Assembly (NCBI GenBank): GCA_016271365.2
Contig: CM028129.1
Coordinates: 462,100,501-462,164,500, forward strand
From: Neoceratodus forsteri
Taxonomy: Eukaryota; Chordata; Ceratodontiformes; Ceratodontidae
Direction: 5' to 3'
DNA: 64,000 nt
The translations under genes were made by a program, and so were the position numbers. Positions 20,760 to 31,825 of the stretch are shown here, in pieces (within the stretch, counting starts at the first letter, position 1; each line of letters begins with the position of its first letter). The notes under the pieces were generated by a model. It worked only from the letters and a program-made list of their open reading frames with translations. It was not told the origin of the DNA and did no database searches.

Positions 20760-22670
20760 GTGCGGGTGGTGCACCCACCCTGGGCGCATGCTTCTGAGGG
20801 GCGCAATCCCTGCTGTAAAAAACATTTTTGTTTCAAAATCTAATACAGTTACTAATACTTGCCAGCAGAGACACCACTAAGCATCCCAGCAAGTTGCGGG
20901 GGGGTGTCACATGGTCCGCTGTCTCAGCAAAAGTCAAAAATCATGTGGTGGAGAGTGCCTGACGGTATAAATGGTAAAAGCGTGGGAGACTACTTGGAAG
21001 TGGGTTCCAGAGAAAGCGATAGAGAGAGTCAGGCAGATATCAGAGAAAAAAACCCCACAAAGGAAGCGAGTCAGTAGGCAAGCAACACTTCAATATTATT
21101 AGAGTAGCAGTAGTAGACTAGAGTCAGAGTGGTAGTAAAGTGAGGAGGTTGTCAGTCAGATAAGACAGAAGAATGTGCAGCTTTTGAGAGGCTAGGAGAG
21201 GAGAGTCAACAGTCAGATCAGATTAATGTTTGTGTAGTAACCTCCTTGTCTTATTATTTTGGGCAGAGTCAGTGAGTCGACTCAAGAACCGTTATCAGTA
21301 GTGCTTTGTTTTGCTGCCACTGATATTTAATTTATTTTGGAAATTGCAATGCTTGTTTAAGGCAGCCTTTGGTACTGGCAGCCAAGCTCGCGGCGGTGCC
21401 CCACCATCCATCTCACCCTCCATCAGTCCACAGTTCTATGCTCCAACTGAGTCCACGGCTCTCCTTCCTGTTCCGATTCCCCGACCCCAACCTGGCAGTG
21501 ACGGCCCATTCTTCGACGAGTCCGGAGTCCCATCCACAATTCAGTCCTACACCCAGGTTTTACTTTGGCTGCATAAATTCATTACTGCCTGCAAGTTTGG
21601 ATATCCCGTGAATATGAAAGTTCGCATCACCTCTTACCTTGTCTAGTGTCTCTCCCAAGTTCCCAGAGACCTATAGGTCCTAGTGGAAATGAAGATGAAA
21701 ATACAATTTTAATATTATAACTGTTTTGGACAGTCTTATCTCTAGGACTTGGGCTGCTTCAAAAGATGTGAGGTTTAGGGCAGTACCTTTAAGTATTTAA
21801 GAGCCATCTGTATGGACATTATCCTGGAGTTTTCTCTGAGGGGAGAACTTTAAGTTTAAAGTTTCTGATGGCACCACAGCCTTCAGATGTATTTATTTTG
21901 TAACTGTTTTGGTTAAATTCATTTATTATTTGAGTGAGTCAGTCAGTGAATGATGGGTAGAATTTGTTGCATAGAATGTTGTTGGTGTATGTTGGTGTGA
22001 TTGTATGGTTGAGGGAGGAAGTTTGTAACAAAAGGAGGAAAGGAGGTAAGGTAGGGCAAGGGGAGTTGACAGTGGGGGCTTGGGTGTAGAACTAGTTATA
22101 CAGTACTGGTAATGTATCACCCTGTGTAGACCCCTAGGCTCAGTTACTCTCCATCTCTGTTCTGGGTAATGATGCTGGTCTGATTTGGGAAGCAGCCATC
22201 CCAGCTGCGTTTACCATGGTGCACTCGGAGGCTGGCAGCAGCAGTGACTGTGAGCCTAGGCAGCTCTTTTTAATGTTGAATATGTGAGTGTGGGGCCACA
22301 CTGAGTCTGTGATGAGGAGGCTATGCCCCAGCAGTGGCCAGGGCAAGGGCATGATTCTTTTATTCTTTTCTTTAATCTTGACTCACCCTCCCTGCCTCTG
22401 GCCTCTCTCAGACTGCTGAGGACTCTTGACAGCGCAGGTTGGAGGCTGGGTCAGAAGCTTAGTTAGCACTGTGGTCACTGCTGTGCTAGACTAGTTGTCA
22501 GAGACAGTCAAGAGTCTTGAGTCCATACAGGGCATGAGGGTGGATGGCGGCAGCATAACCTCCCTCCCTCCCTTCATAACACAAAAATCTGAATAATTGA
22601 GTGATGACTGATGAGTACTTGTGACTGAAAAGTTTGAAACAATCGAGTACAAATTGTACTAGAAAAATTA
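20760..22670. other. Interior of the 5.76-kb hAT-like element, left part
   Basis: No recognisable domain. A frame at 21311-21646 (Pro/Ser-rich then LLWLHKFITACKFGYP) is the longest but matches nothing I know. A GA-rich segment at 20990-21200 and plain AT-rich sequence make up the rest. Confidence 0.3.
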
Positions 22671-22674
22671 ACAT

Positions 22675-22775
22675 CAAACAGACAAACTACTTATAATTTA
22701 TCTCAGTCTGAATCTAATAGCATGTTTAGAAAGATGCTATTAGACTCAGACTGAGAAAAAAAAATATAAATAGTT
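22675..22775. repeat. Near-perfect palindrome / short MITE
   Basis: Left arm 22701-22723 (tctcagtctgaatctaatag + cat) and right arm 22734-22756 are inverted copies with one mismatch and a 10-bp loop. Weaker pairing extends outward through acttataattta and tataaatagtt. It would form a stable hairpin. Confidence 0.8.
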
Positions 22776-22807
22776 CTTTTATCACTATTCATTTTACTCG
22801 TCTCATA

Positions 22808-22810
<3 letters not shown>

Positions 22811-22857
<47 letters not shown>
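22811..22857 (+). repeat. (AT)n microsatellite
   Basis: Uninterrupted AT dinucleotides, about 23 units. Confidence 0.97.
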
Positions 22858-22860
<3 letters not shown>

Positions 22861-24097
22861 TTTTATATGCAGCAGGGCTCTTTTGAGGTGGGGGGGACTA
22901 GGGCACAGATGGATCCGGATGAGCAGTCCCTGATTTTAAAGGAGGGGGGGCTCAAGTTACAGCAATTGGTAGTGGCATTAGGGCATAGGGCAGGCAGGGC
23001 ATACAAGCATAGCAGAGCAAAAAAAAAATAAAAAAACAGTAAGCACAAGCACACAGAACTCAAGAACCAACTGGCAAACACCGCTGTAATTTCCTTGTTG
23101 ATGTAATAGAAATGCCCTTCCCTTTGAGAGTCTATATGATTTCAACTTGAGTCTAAGTTGTTTAAATGTAGTAAAGGAAAGGGAAGTTGCATTGTTATTA
23201 TACTTTGATAACAAATTACAGTGGCTTTGCACTACTCTAGCCTTTCTAGTCCTGTCATAAAAATGTATTTCTAGTTTACATATCCATACCAAGGATACCA
23301 TGGCTGATCATTGATCATGGTACAGCAACCCTTACCAGGGAGTACTGCAATAAAGGTGTTGTGAAGGACATTACGGTGACCTGCTGTGAAATGCAAAGCC
23401 ACAACACCCCCACCAAAGAGAGACATCCTACAACTATATGCCTGTGTTGGGAATAAAGATACGTGCTTGTGATGATTCTTGCAATTGTGAAACTCCTATC
23501 CCCACCCCCTGTCATTCCATCAATAATTACAAAATATCTGTTGATTGAGGGTTGTGGAAAGATCCCCACATTACAAAATATCATTAACAGCAACGATATT
23601 CCATATAATTGGGGCTGACGGATCCTCCTCATCAATACAACAGATATTTCATAATGTGATGGAATGAAAGAGGTAAAGCGAGACCCAATTCAAAATTAAA
23701 TTTATAAGAGACTACGACACTACCCCTATACAAACGCTGCAATAATTATAACTGGTCCAACACCCCTTCAAAACGCTGCAGTTGCCCTGTTACATTGACA
23801 ATCGTACCTGTAGTACATTCACAGCAATGCTTTTAGTTTTTAATGGTTTCTGGTCTTATGTTTTGTTATTCTTGATACTATGTACTATCCATGGAGGTGC
23901 TCCACCACTTGGCCCACACCTCCCATGTGCACCAATGAGTTGTATTTTTTTACCTGTGGGATGGGGGCAGAGCACTTACAAGCATAATATGGAATTGGGA
24001 ATAACAAAACATAAACCTCACAACTAGTTAGGCAGGCAGTTAAATTATTGTGGATCCTCATTCTTTTCTGCCTGGTTGACAGCCTGGCACACTGGAA
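22858..24097. other. Interior of the hAT-like element, no gene recognised
   Basis: Open frames of 60-110 codons occur (for example 22978-23301 and 23315-23635, both minus) but none shows a domain. No terminal repeats identified. Confidence 0.3.
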
Positions 24098-25198
24098 TTA
24101 AGCAATAATACGACAGGGTGTGTGTCATGTAGGGATAACCTCATGCCTGGGGTGGTTGGGCATGGGGCCACAGGCCAGTGCATCCAATGACCCCATAAGT
24201 GAGGTTATCCCAGCACCGACACAATTCCTGGTGTGCATTATTGGTATTATACAATGGCTCACTGTTATACAATTAAAATAATAATGTTTTGGGTAGCTTT
24301 TAATGTGGCAATATATCTCTGTTTCTTAAGAGTATGGCACAAGGGGCATCCTAGTCATCCAGATCAATACAGTGAGGTTGTGCTCTGAGACTCGACCCGT
24401 GATGTTGTACTGGGATAACATCATGGGTCCGGTCCCAGACTGACCAATCAGAGGCAAGCATTCTTTCTTGCCATCGTATAATTACATGATAATACTACAC
24501 ATCCTCTTTTTCCCCTATGACCTCTGTTAGCTGGGATACAATAATTGCAGGGCATTTGTGAGGATGTTGGACTAGTGGCATGCTTTTTTTGGAAACTCCA
24601 CACACTACAGTGGAGACATGATCACGTTGTGGGCGTGCTCCTCCTGTTGCAAAGTCCAATGTCCTCTGCAATAGCTGAAAACTAGCAATCAGGGAACTCA
24701 TAATTATTGTGGGGGTGTGGGGACGGAGTCCCAATTACAAGAATTACATTTACAATAAGAGTCTGCTTGTTTAACCTCCAACTGACAACTTGCTGGATCA
24801 CATTATACAATGGCAAGAAAGAATGCTTGCCTCTGATTGGTCAGTCTGAGTGGGCCCATGATGTTATCCTAGTACAACACCATGGGTTTAGTCTCTGAGC
24901 ACAATAACCTCGCTGTATTGATTTGGATGCTTAGGATGCCCCTTGTGCAATACTCTTAAGAAACAGAGATATATGCTACTCTAAAAATCTACCAAAAACA
25001 TGTTTTAATTTTATTTTTATCTTGTATAACAACAAACCATTGCATAATAGCAATAATGCACTCCAGGGTGTGTGCCATGCTGGAATAACTTCACTTCTGT
25101 GGTCATTGGACGCACTCAGCCTGCGACCGCATGCCCAACCACCCCAGGCGTGAGGTTATCACAGCACGACACACACCCTGTCAAGCATTATTGCTTAA
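24098..25198. mobile_element. Foldback element with ~390-bp inverted arms flanked by TTAA
   Basis: Left arm about 24102-24482 and right arm about 24806-25194 are inverted copies. Matching blocks include gacagggtgtgtgtc, taacctcatgcctggggtgg, ttaagagtatggcacaagg, ctgaccaatcagaggcaagc and attctttcttgccat. The loop of about 320 bp has no coding domain. Outer ends read TTAAgcaataat and attattgcTTAA; a TTAA duplication would fit piggyBac- or Kolobok-type insertion, though the termini are not a textbook match to either. Each arm also has an internal partial inverted repeat (ataacctca / tgaggttat). Confidence 0.8.
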
Positions 25199-26440
25199 TT
25201 ATATTGTAAGGGGTTGGGGCAGATGTGTCATCATGTCAGCCAGACACTGCTCTGCTGCTCACTCTGTTGTCCACTTTTTTCACAGAATCAAGCATCTTTT
25301 GATATTTACTGGTGTCTCGATTCTCTGATACATCACGTTCAGTCTATTAGACTGAACATAGGTACTAGTGTTGCCAGTAAATATTAAAGATGCAAATCCT
25401 GACTCCAGTATCTGACTGTTTATATCAGCCTAGAGAGTAGCAGCAGCCAGCAGTACTAATGGTACTATACTTCCTAGGTAGGGTGGGTCCAGTTACTTGT
25501 GACTCACTCCCAAACAAAACCGGATGGACCCACCCAACTAGGGAAGTACAGTACCAGTACCACTACTACCACTGATGCTGCTACCCTACTAGGCTGATGA
25601 TAAACAGATAGCCAGTGGCCACTGCCAGCAGCCAGCTTGCAGACAGCCATGCACTGGGTACTGGATGGGTAGCATGCAGGCAGCACTTAGGTACAATGAG
25701 GTTACAGGATTTTCATACCCCATTGTATAATCTGTTAATCACCCTAGTGTAATGTGCCAATGCCATTGCATGAGGTGTAGCCAAGACAATGTTGCCCCTA
25801 GTGTGTAATTAACTGATTTAATCTAATTCGATGATAGTACCTTATTGCTATTATTTATAAAAAAATTGTTTCAAAAGAAAAGTGGTAAAAGTTAATACTT
25901 TAGCATGTTTTCCTCATGAAGAGGATTTTTATTAAAATAGTTATTCCACCAACAGTTTAAGAATGTTGGTTCTAAATATGAATGTAGCATTCCAGTCATT
26001 CAACAGTGCTGGAGGATGGAATGCTGACAGGATGAAATAAATCCATATCCTATCCCGTCCCACCACCATTGAGTGATTTAACCAGAGTATACTCCTTTAG
26101 TCTCTCTTATCCTCGTATGGGTTATGATGCAGACCCTAGTGCATCGTTTAGTTGCCCTCCTCTGGACTGCCTCCATCCATACCTCTCAACTGCTATGAAT
26201 TCCACATAGCCTATGATTTTCACAGTATATTTCAAAATACTTATAGCACTCTGATGCCAGCCAGCCAGAGTCTCCCACATCTCTTATTCCATGGGAGCAA
26301 AATATTCTTTGAAATCAGGGTAGGGAACATATAACAAAAGCATGTTTTTTTCTTCAGAAAAGCCCCAAAACTCACCACAGAGCATATAAACCCCTCAGAG
26401 CTTCTAGGGCATAGGAAATACAGACCCCCGGCTCTTTTCT
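25199..26440. other. Interior of the hAT-like element, right part
   Basis: No domain or element boundary recognised. Two segments near 25450-25480 and 25540-25600 are rough inverted copies of each other (ggtactatacttcctaggta / aactagggaagtacagtacc). A short stretch at 26145-26170 (gttgccctcctctggactgc) matches the CR1 3' region, so a tiny CR1 piece may be present. Confidence 0.35.
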
Positions 26441-26499
26441 AGGGGGGGCCCAACATTTGTCTATTGCCCAGGGCACCAAAATGCCTTCTTACTGTACTG

Positions 26500-26815
26500 T
26501 TTCCCACAGCGATCACGCTATTCTGTGCCAGAAGTGCGAAAACGCATTTCAGCCAGGATGTGAAAAAACAACAGCTGTACTGTACTGTTCATAAGGAGAT
26601 ATGAAAAAATGCCAGTGTTGAAAATCTGGGTTGAAAATATTACAGATTCACGAAGTTACAAGTATGCATGGAAAATGCACAATGCACACTCTAAAACAGT
26701 CATTTTGGGGATATTTTTTACCAAATTTGCAACATAGGCCTTTTCAGAGCCCACCTCATGAACAGTGGCACTGTCATTTCATTAATCAGTCCTGAAAGGT
26801 GATTCCATGCAGTGA
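26500..26815 (+). repeat. 295-bp repeat unit B (X copy 1)
   Basis: Begins with the right-hand target duplication tttcccac and continues agcgatcacgctattctgtg, gccaggatgtgaaaa, gtgttgaaaatctgggttga, to tcatgaacagtggcactgtc. It is in phase with unit A across the insertion. After about 26815 the unit pattern decays, although gttgaaaatttggtg recurs near 26902. Confidence 0.85.
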
Positions 26816-27870
26816 CCAAGAAATCACCTATTGGGACGGAATAATGCAATGATAGTGACTGCATTCATGATGAGAGGACCCAAGAACCCTGTGTTGAAAA
26901 TTTGGTGCCAAAATTCCCAAAAATGCCCGAGATATGCACCAAAGTTTTAAAAAAAACTATTTATGCCATTATACAGTTTACCAGCATTTCTTCAGTTTGT
27001 GGTCGGCCTTGAAGAGTGCAAACGCATTCCCAATCCACCAAAGATTGTCACGCTGGGCTCAGGAGGTAAGTATGGGGTGAGGGGAGGTTGTGGGAGGCGG
27101 GGTCCACAGAGGGTGGGCGTGGGTTGGAGGAGGGTTGCTGAAATCTGAGGGACGTTTCTTATTTACAGGTGTTGGAAAAACAAAAAACTTTGTGGGACTG
27201 TTTTTTCAAGGAACTTTGGCATGCTGGGATGGGCTCCCAGCATGCCACTGAGTGCTTTATTTTGGGGGCTGTAGCTGATGGGGATTGGGCACCCCATCAG
27301 CACATATCAGGTAGGTGAGAGGTGAGGATTGGGCACCCCCTTGGCAGACAACAAATTGGAGACATTATGCTGATGGGAGTGGACTCCCCCGTCCAGCAAA
27401 TCTAACTGGAAGGGGGGACTAGCCAACAGGGATTGGGCACTCCATCAGCAAAGAAAGCAGGGGGTAGGATACCAAGGGGGATAGCGCACCACCTTGGCAT
27501 ACAATAGAAACTTGGGTGAGGTGTGGGGACATTATGCCGATGGGGACTGGGCTCCCCATTGGCATACTGGGTCAGGGGCATGCAAGGTATTGCCCTGCAA
27601 TAATGGGTCACTGCCTTATTGCAGTGGAATGGCTGACGCTGCAATGATGAGGTGGTCCCTGATTGCAGCAGCTAAAACATTTCAAGGTGGTGGCATGCTG
27701 GCTGAACTAGTGTCAACAGCAGCGTGCCACCCCATTGGGGAAAGAGGGCCAAGCCTCAAAAGGCAGTGGGGGCATTGGCCATAACAGTGCAGAACCTCCA
27801 CAACTTGCTTCTGCAGCAAGCTGCCACAACATGTTTCTTGTGCATGTGCACAAGCAACATAAAAATGATC
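26816..27870 (-). mobile_element. Family X 5' leader and terminus (copy 1)
   Basis: The reverse complement of this region matches 60355-60940 in X copy 3. Shared blocks include ggccttgaagagtgca, ccaccaaagat, ggaggtaagtatggggtgag (27063-27082), ttacaggtgttgg (27171) and a GC-rich part with tggcatgctgggatgggctc. The outer end at 27832-27866 reads cttgtgcatgtgcacaagca followed by acataaaaa; its reverse complement matches tttttatgtttgcttgcgcg at 60353. No reading frame of note. Repeats such as gatggggattgggcacccca occur three times between 27270 and 27560. Confidence 0.65.
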
Positions 27871-28630
27871 TGGACAATAGTTTTCTGCATGATTACTTGT
27901 CCTTTAAAGTTTGTTAGTGTGTTTAAAAATATATATTATCTGAGGTGAAAGAAGTAAGGTACTGCTGTTTTTACACTTGGGAGACACAGTGAGTGGTGGT
28001 GCACTTGCCATCTATTATGTCATAACCTGTGTTTTGAATTGCAGTCATCTACTATGGATGCTGATTTGAGTGACACCTGTCCAACAGGCTAAAATTTGTA
28101 GTGGCTATGTACAGGTTCATTGTGACAATCAGATTTACTTACATTTGTACATGTTGTGTAAGTGCTAGTAATAAACACTGCTCTTTGTAAATCAGTCCTA
28201 TGTTGATGTCATATGTCCTTAAATCACTAACCACGCTAGCACAGCACCAACTACATAGCTATATGCCCCAGAGAAAAATTACCATTAAAAAAAACTTCCC
28301 AGTGAGTCAAGCTTTGCATCTCTTTGCTTGTTGTCACTGACAGATCACAGCCTGGACACACCGCTCCAGAAATTAGAGAGGAAGTGATGTCAGACAACCA
28401 CAAGATTGAATTCTTAGTAAAAGGCTAGAGAAATGACACGATCCAAGAGATTAATGTAAATCATTGTAAAAACTAAAAGCATTATGAGGGTGCTAAGCCC
28501 AGACAGACATCTTTGTTACCTGACTTTTTGGCAAATGAAATGTCATGATGTAAGGTAGTACAAAAGTGGTTGACAACATTGATAGCTGAAATTTTATGAC
28601 TCCAGAAAATACATTATATAATAGTAGGGT
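27871..28630. other. Spacer with nothing recognised
   Basis: AT-rich unique-looking sequence with no coding domain or element ends. Confidence 0.3.
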
Positions 28631-28633
28631 TGC

Positions 28634-28682
28634 ACTATGTGACACAGCTGTCATTTGTTAAGCGATAGCTGTGTCATGTAGT
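28634..28682. repeat. Imperfect hairpin
   Basis: actatgtgacacagctgtc (28634-28652) pairs with gatagctgtgtcatgtagt (28664-28682), 19-bp arms with two mismatches and an 11-bp loop. Confidence 0.7.
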
Positions 28683-28699
28683 TCAATTACATATATGGC

Positions 28700-28990
28700 A
28701 CTAAGCTTTATTGTTCAGTTTGCGGTTTGGCTTTGAAAATTGCATATGTGTCTTGGTCTACAGAAGATGACAGAATAAGACCTCTGGAGGTAAGAATAGG
28801 GTAAGGGAAGGGGTTGGGTGGTGGGTGGTGATGGGGCTCAGCAGAAGGGTCCGGATGGGGGAGGGAACAGCAGTGATGACAATGGACTGTGTTCTTTATG
28901 TCAGGTTTAAATAAAGAATAAAACAAAGACATCAGGGATGGTTTCTTTTTATGGGTATACATATACAAAAATCTATTTCTGGACACTGGG
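28700..28990 (-). repeat. Diverged fragment of the X leader
   Basis: Plus-strand ggctttgaaaattgca, ctacagaagatgac, ctggaggtaagaatagggta and gtcaggtttaaataaag follow the same order as the X leader at 27003-27190 (cttgaagagtgca, ccaccaaagat, ggaggtaagtatggg, tacaggtgttgg). Similarity is low but collinear. Confidence 0.5.
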
Positions 28991-29378
28991 GTGGGCTGCC
29001 CAGTGTTCCACTGTACTGGAAGGAGGAGGTTAATTCTAACTGCAGACATACAGAATATTTTAAAACTACTGTACTTAACAGCGGGACCTAAAAACCACAA
29101 AAGCACACACCTTGGACCAACCTCTATCAAGCCTGAAAGTTTCAGGTTTCAATGCCTCCTATTTTTTTTAGTTATTGGGTGGCAAAAAAGTCTTAACATT
29201 TACAAAAATGGAGACTTTTACTTTTCTTGCACTTCTGTAACTTTGCTCCCACTGAGCTCATCTACTTGAAATTTACATGATCAAGAATGTCATGTAAATC
29301 AGTTGAACAGCGGCAAAGTTATTGATGCAAAAAATTGAGTCTAACAAAAAAGTGCTTACTCAACCTAATCTATCTTTT

Positions 29379-29438
<60 letters not shown>

Positions 29439-29440
29439 CA

Positions 29441-29474
<34 letters not shown>
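29379..29474 (+). repeat. Compound (TA)n(CA)n(TA)n microsatellite
   Basis: TA run to about 29404, CA run to about 29436, short break atgcag, then a second TA run to 29474. Confidence 0.97.
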
Positions 29475-29477
<3 letters not shown>

Positions 29478-30008
29478 ACAAAGAACCTCTGTGCATAAAC
29501 ACTGAAGCAAGGGTTACCCTAAAGGGCATTTGGCTGGGAAGCAAAGTTTCAAGAAAATACAAAATCACACATGCCCCCATCATGGGCTGCATATGCAGAT
29601 CACCACAGAATGTTATGCTGGTCCAACTTTAAGCAGAATTGCATGACTGTGAAAGGCCTCACACAGTTTGCAAAGGGGTACTAACAGAAGACATAGACAC
29701 ATGTTTGGGTTCCTACCAGGACTCATCAGTATGCCTCTGTCTGTTTGACACCCCAGTGGAATGGACCAGCTACCCCTAAGGCAGTGTGCCTGGGATATAT
29801 GTGGTGAACCCATTAAATAAAAAACTATTTAAAGACAAAGAACCTCTGTGCATAAACACTGAGGCAAGGTTACCCTAAAGGGCATTTGGCTGGGAAGCCA
29901 AGTTTCAAGAAAATACAAAATCACACATGCCCCCACAATGCAAAGCATCATGGGCTGCATATGCAAATCACCACAGAATGTTATGCTGGTCCAACTTTAA
30001 GCAGAACT
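29475..30008 (+). repeat. Direct repeat pair, ~165 bp, 359 bp apart
   Basis: Copy 1 (29475-29640) and copy 2 (29834-30008) share gacaaagaacctctgtgcat, aaacactga, gggcatttggctgggaagc, caagtttcaagaaaatacaa and catcatgggctgcatatgca. They differ mainly by a 12-bp gap in copy 1 (acaatgcaaagc absent). The sequence between them has no coding domain. It could be one and a half units of a longer tandem repeat. Confidence 0.88.
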
Positions 30009-31200
30009 TTAAGAATCTTTGATCATGAGGAATTCTTTAATTGTGATGGCCGCCATCTTGTTTTCAGTTTTCAGTTGGAAAAATTCAAATATCTCGGCTC
30101 AGGGGTGACTCCTGAAGTAAAACTTGGATGGGTTTTGCTCAGGGGGATTCACTCTATCAAGCTATGGCTGTGATTTCTTTCAAAATGGTCAAAAAATATA
30201 ATTGTTATATTTTTTATTCTTTGATCATGGCTCACTAACGATCTTTGATCGCGAGCCTGCAAATTCTTTGACCGCGAGATTCTTTGACTGTGATCTTTGA
30301 TTGTGAGGGCACGACTAGGTGGCCACTTGAAAATATAAATTTTCTCAGCTCAAGGGGAAAATGAAGGTGGGTTTTACTCAGGGGGCTTCGTTCTATTGAG
30401 GCATGGCTTTGGTTTCAAGTATTTGCGCCTAAAAATGTTGTTGTTTTTTTTGGATTATTTATTTATCACCCCCTGCATCCGACCAGCCTCTCTTTCAGGC
30501 CTTCTGCCAAGGAATTTCCCCGTATCTCCACTCTGAACCCACCCTGACACCAGCTTCCCTTGACCCCAGATTGCAGCCTGCCAGGGTTGCCAGACGTAAC
30601 CCTTTGTCGAATGGATCCCCTCCTTCTGGAGAGAAATTGCCTTCAGGCATTCTTTCTCTCAGCCCTGGTGCTGCTGGAATTGGCTTCTGGATCTTTGGGA
30701 GCTCCATGGAGGTGGGGTATCCAGGTGGCCATCATCCAGTTGCTTGGATGCCATTTTTCCGCTTTTCTAGGTTTCCCTCTACACGCCACTCCTGCAGTGC
30801 TTCCAGTCTCCATTGGGGGCCACTGCTTGAACGAGGCGAACCCCGATACCACCCCAGAATATGAGTGCAGTTCTATAGATGCTCGATCCTATCCTCCCCC
30901 TGCCAACCCCTGGCATCCCGAGTCCGTTCCCGAACCGGGGTCACCGGCATGGTTTGAGGTAGGGCACCAGCACCTCAGCCCTCTGTGCCACTGGGTTGGC
31001 CTAAAAATTGAGTTTTAAAATGTTTTTATTCTTTGTTCACGAGCTCGTAATTTTTTATCATGATTTCTTTGATCGCGAGTATTTGATCGTGGAGGGAGGG
31101 ACTAGATGGCTGAGATTTGGAGGGGACCAGATAGCCCTATTTTAACAATTTTTAAATTTAAATATCTCAGAAACGGTTTAGTCTTTACACTTGAAATTGG
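30005..31200 (+). repeat. Three dispersed copies of a TTTGATCGCGAG module
   Basis: Modules at about 30005-30180, 30220-30440 and 31020-31200 each have variants of attctttgatcgcgag, then gactaggtggc, then aaatataaattttctcagct or aaatttaaatatctcaga. The first two continue alike (gggttttgctcaggggga; gggttttactcagggggctt). Between the second and third lies a GC-rich block at 30480-31010. Confidence 0.65.
30480..31018. other. GC-rich block with overlapping open frames, no domain
   Basis: Frames of 152 codons (plus, 30560) and 69-97 codons on both strands overlap. None has a recognisable motif and none is clearly favoured. It may be a decayed transposon segment. Confidence 0.3.
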
Positions 31201-31515
31201 GAGGGTGTTGACGGGATGTCTTGTAGATTTGAATTATGGTGATTAAATGTCAGACAATACATTTTTTGTAGAGACATTGCATGGCACAATTTACATTTTG
31301 CGGACAGCATTTTCCATTCTGGTACTGGCTTGAAATTTATATGGTAGCTACCCTTACTGCCATGGATGTACTTTTCAGTTGTTAGGTGTCTAACATGTAA
31401 ACAGGTGCAGAATTCTGTAGAAATCTGCAAGTTGGTGGGAGCGCAGGGCCCAAAGGGCCCACACTACCTATAGGTTCTGCGACTTTCTACTTTTCTATTT
31501 TTTCTTAAAAAGTAA

Positions 31516-31825
31516 GGAAATTATATGCAAAAAACTTTGTTAATGCATCATTTAGGGTTAAAACACACAAAGTCAGGAAATGGTATGTCATTGGGGTTGT
31601 GAGGCCTAAATGTCACCCCATTCTTCTTTACTGTGGCTTGCTAATATGATTACATGGAATGGGGTGACATTTGGACATAAATCCAATGGATACACCTACC
31701 AATGTCCTCGGGTGATGGGCAGGTCCACGGGTCAGGAAGGCAACCCTAAACATCTCACTTCCTGACTTTTTGTGTTTTAACCCTAAATGATGCATTAACA
31801 AAGTTTTCTTGCATAGAATATATAC
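31516..31825. mobile_element. Palindromic MITE (~310 bp)
   Basis: The left half reads aaactttgttaatgcatcat, ttagggttaaaacacacaaa, gtcaggaaatg and aatgtcaccccattc. The reverse complement of the right half reads aaactttgttaatgcatcat, ttagggttaaaacacaaaaa, gtcaggaagtg and aatgtcaccccattcc, with an unequal centre. A related half copy lies at about 32160-32325. Confidence 0.8.

Larger units (their letters stand above)
20741..26499. mobile_element. hAT-like DNA transposon inserted in the 295-bp array (5759 bp)
   Basis: Ends are inverted repeats: left cagtactgtaggaagg, right (reverse complement) cagtacagtaagaagg, 14 of 16 matching and beginning CAG as hAT ends often do. The flanking 8-mer tttcccac is duplicated exactly. 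Removing the element plus one duplication restores an unbroken run of 295-bp units, which is strong independent proof of the boundaries. Subterminal sequence accctgggcg on the left pairs with gccctgggca on the right. I find no hAT catalytic or dimerisation domain, so it is either nonautonomous or decayed. It carries nested elements: a palindrome at 22675-22775, an AT microsatellite at 22811-22857 and a foldback element at 24102-25194. Confidence 0.78.

Noticed and set aside
20741..26499. LTR retrotransposon interpretation for the 5.76-kb insertion
   Set aside because: No direct long terminal repeats, and the ends are short inverted repeats with an 8-bp duplication; no gag, protease, integrase or RT seen.
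29365..29592. Frame with Ile-Tyr and Cys-Val repeats
   Set aside because: Translation of the compound TA/CA microsatellite.
30560..31018. 152-codon frame with a hydrophobic stretch that could pass for a signal peptide
   Set aside because: Overlapped by equally long frames on both strands, no domain, and flanked by repeat modules.
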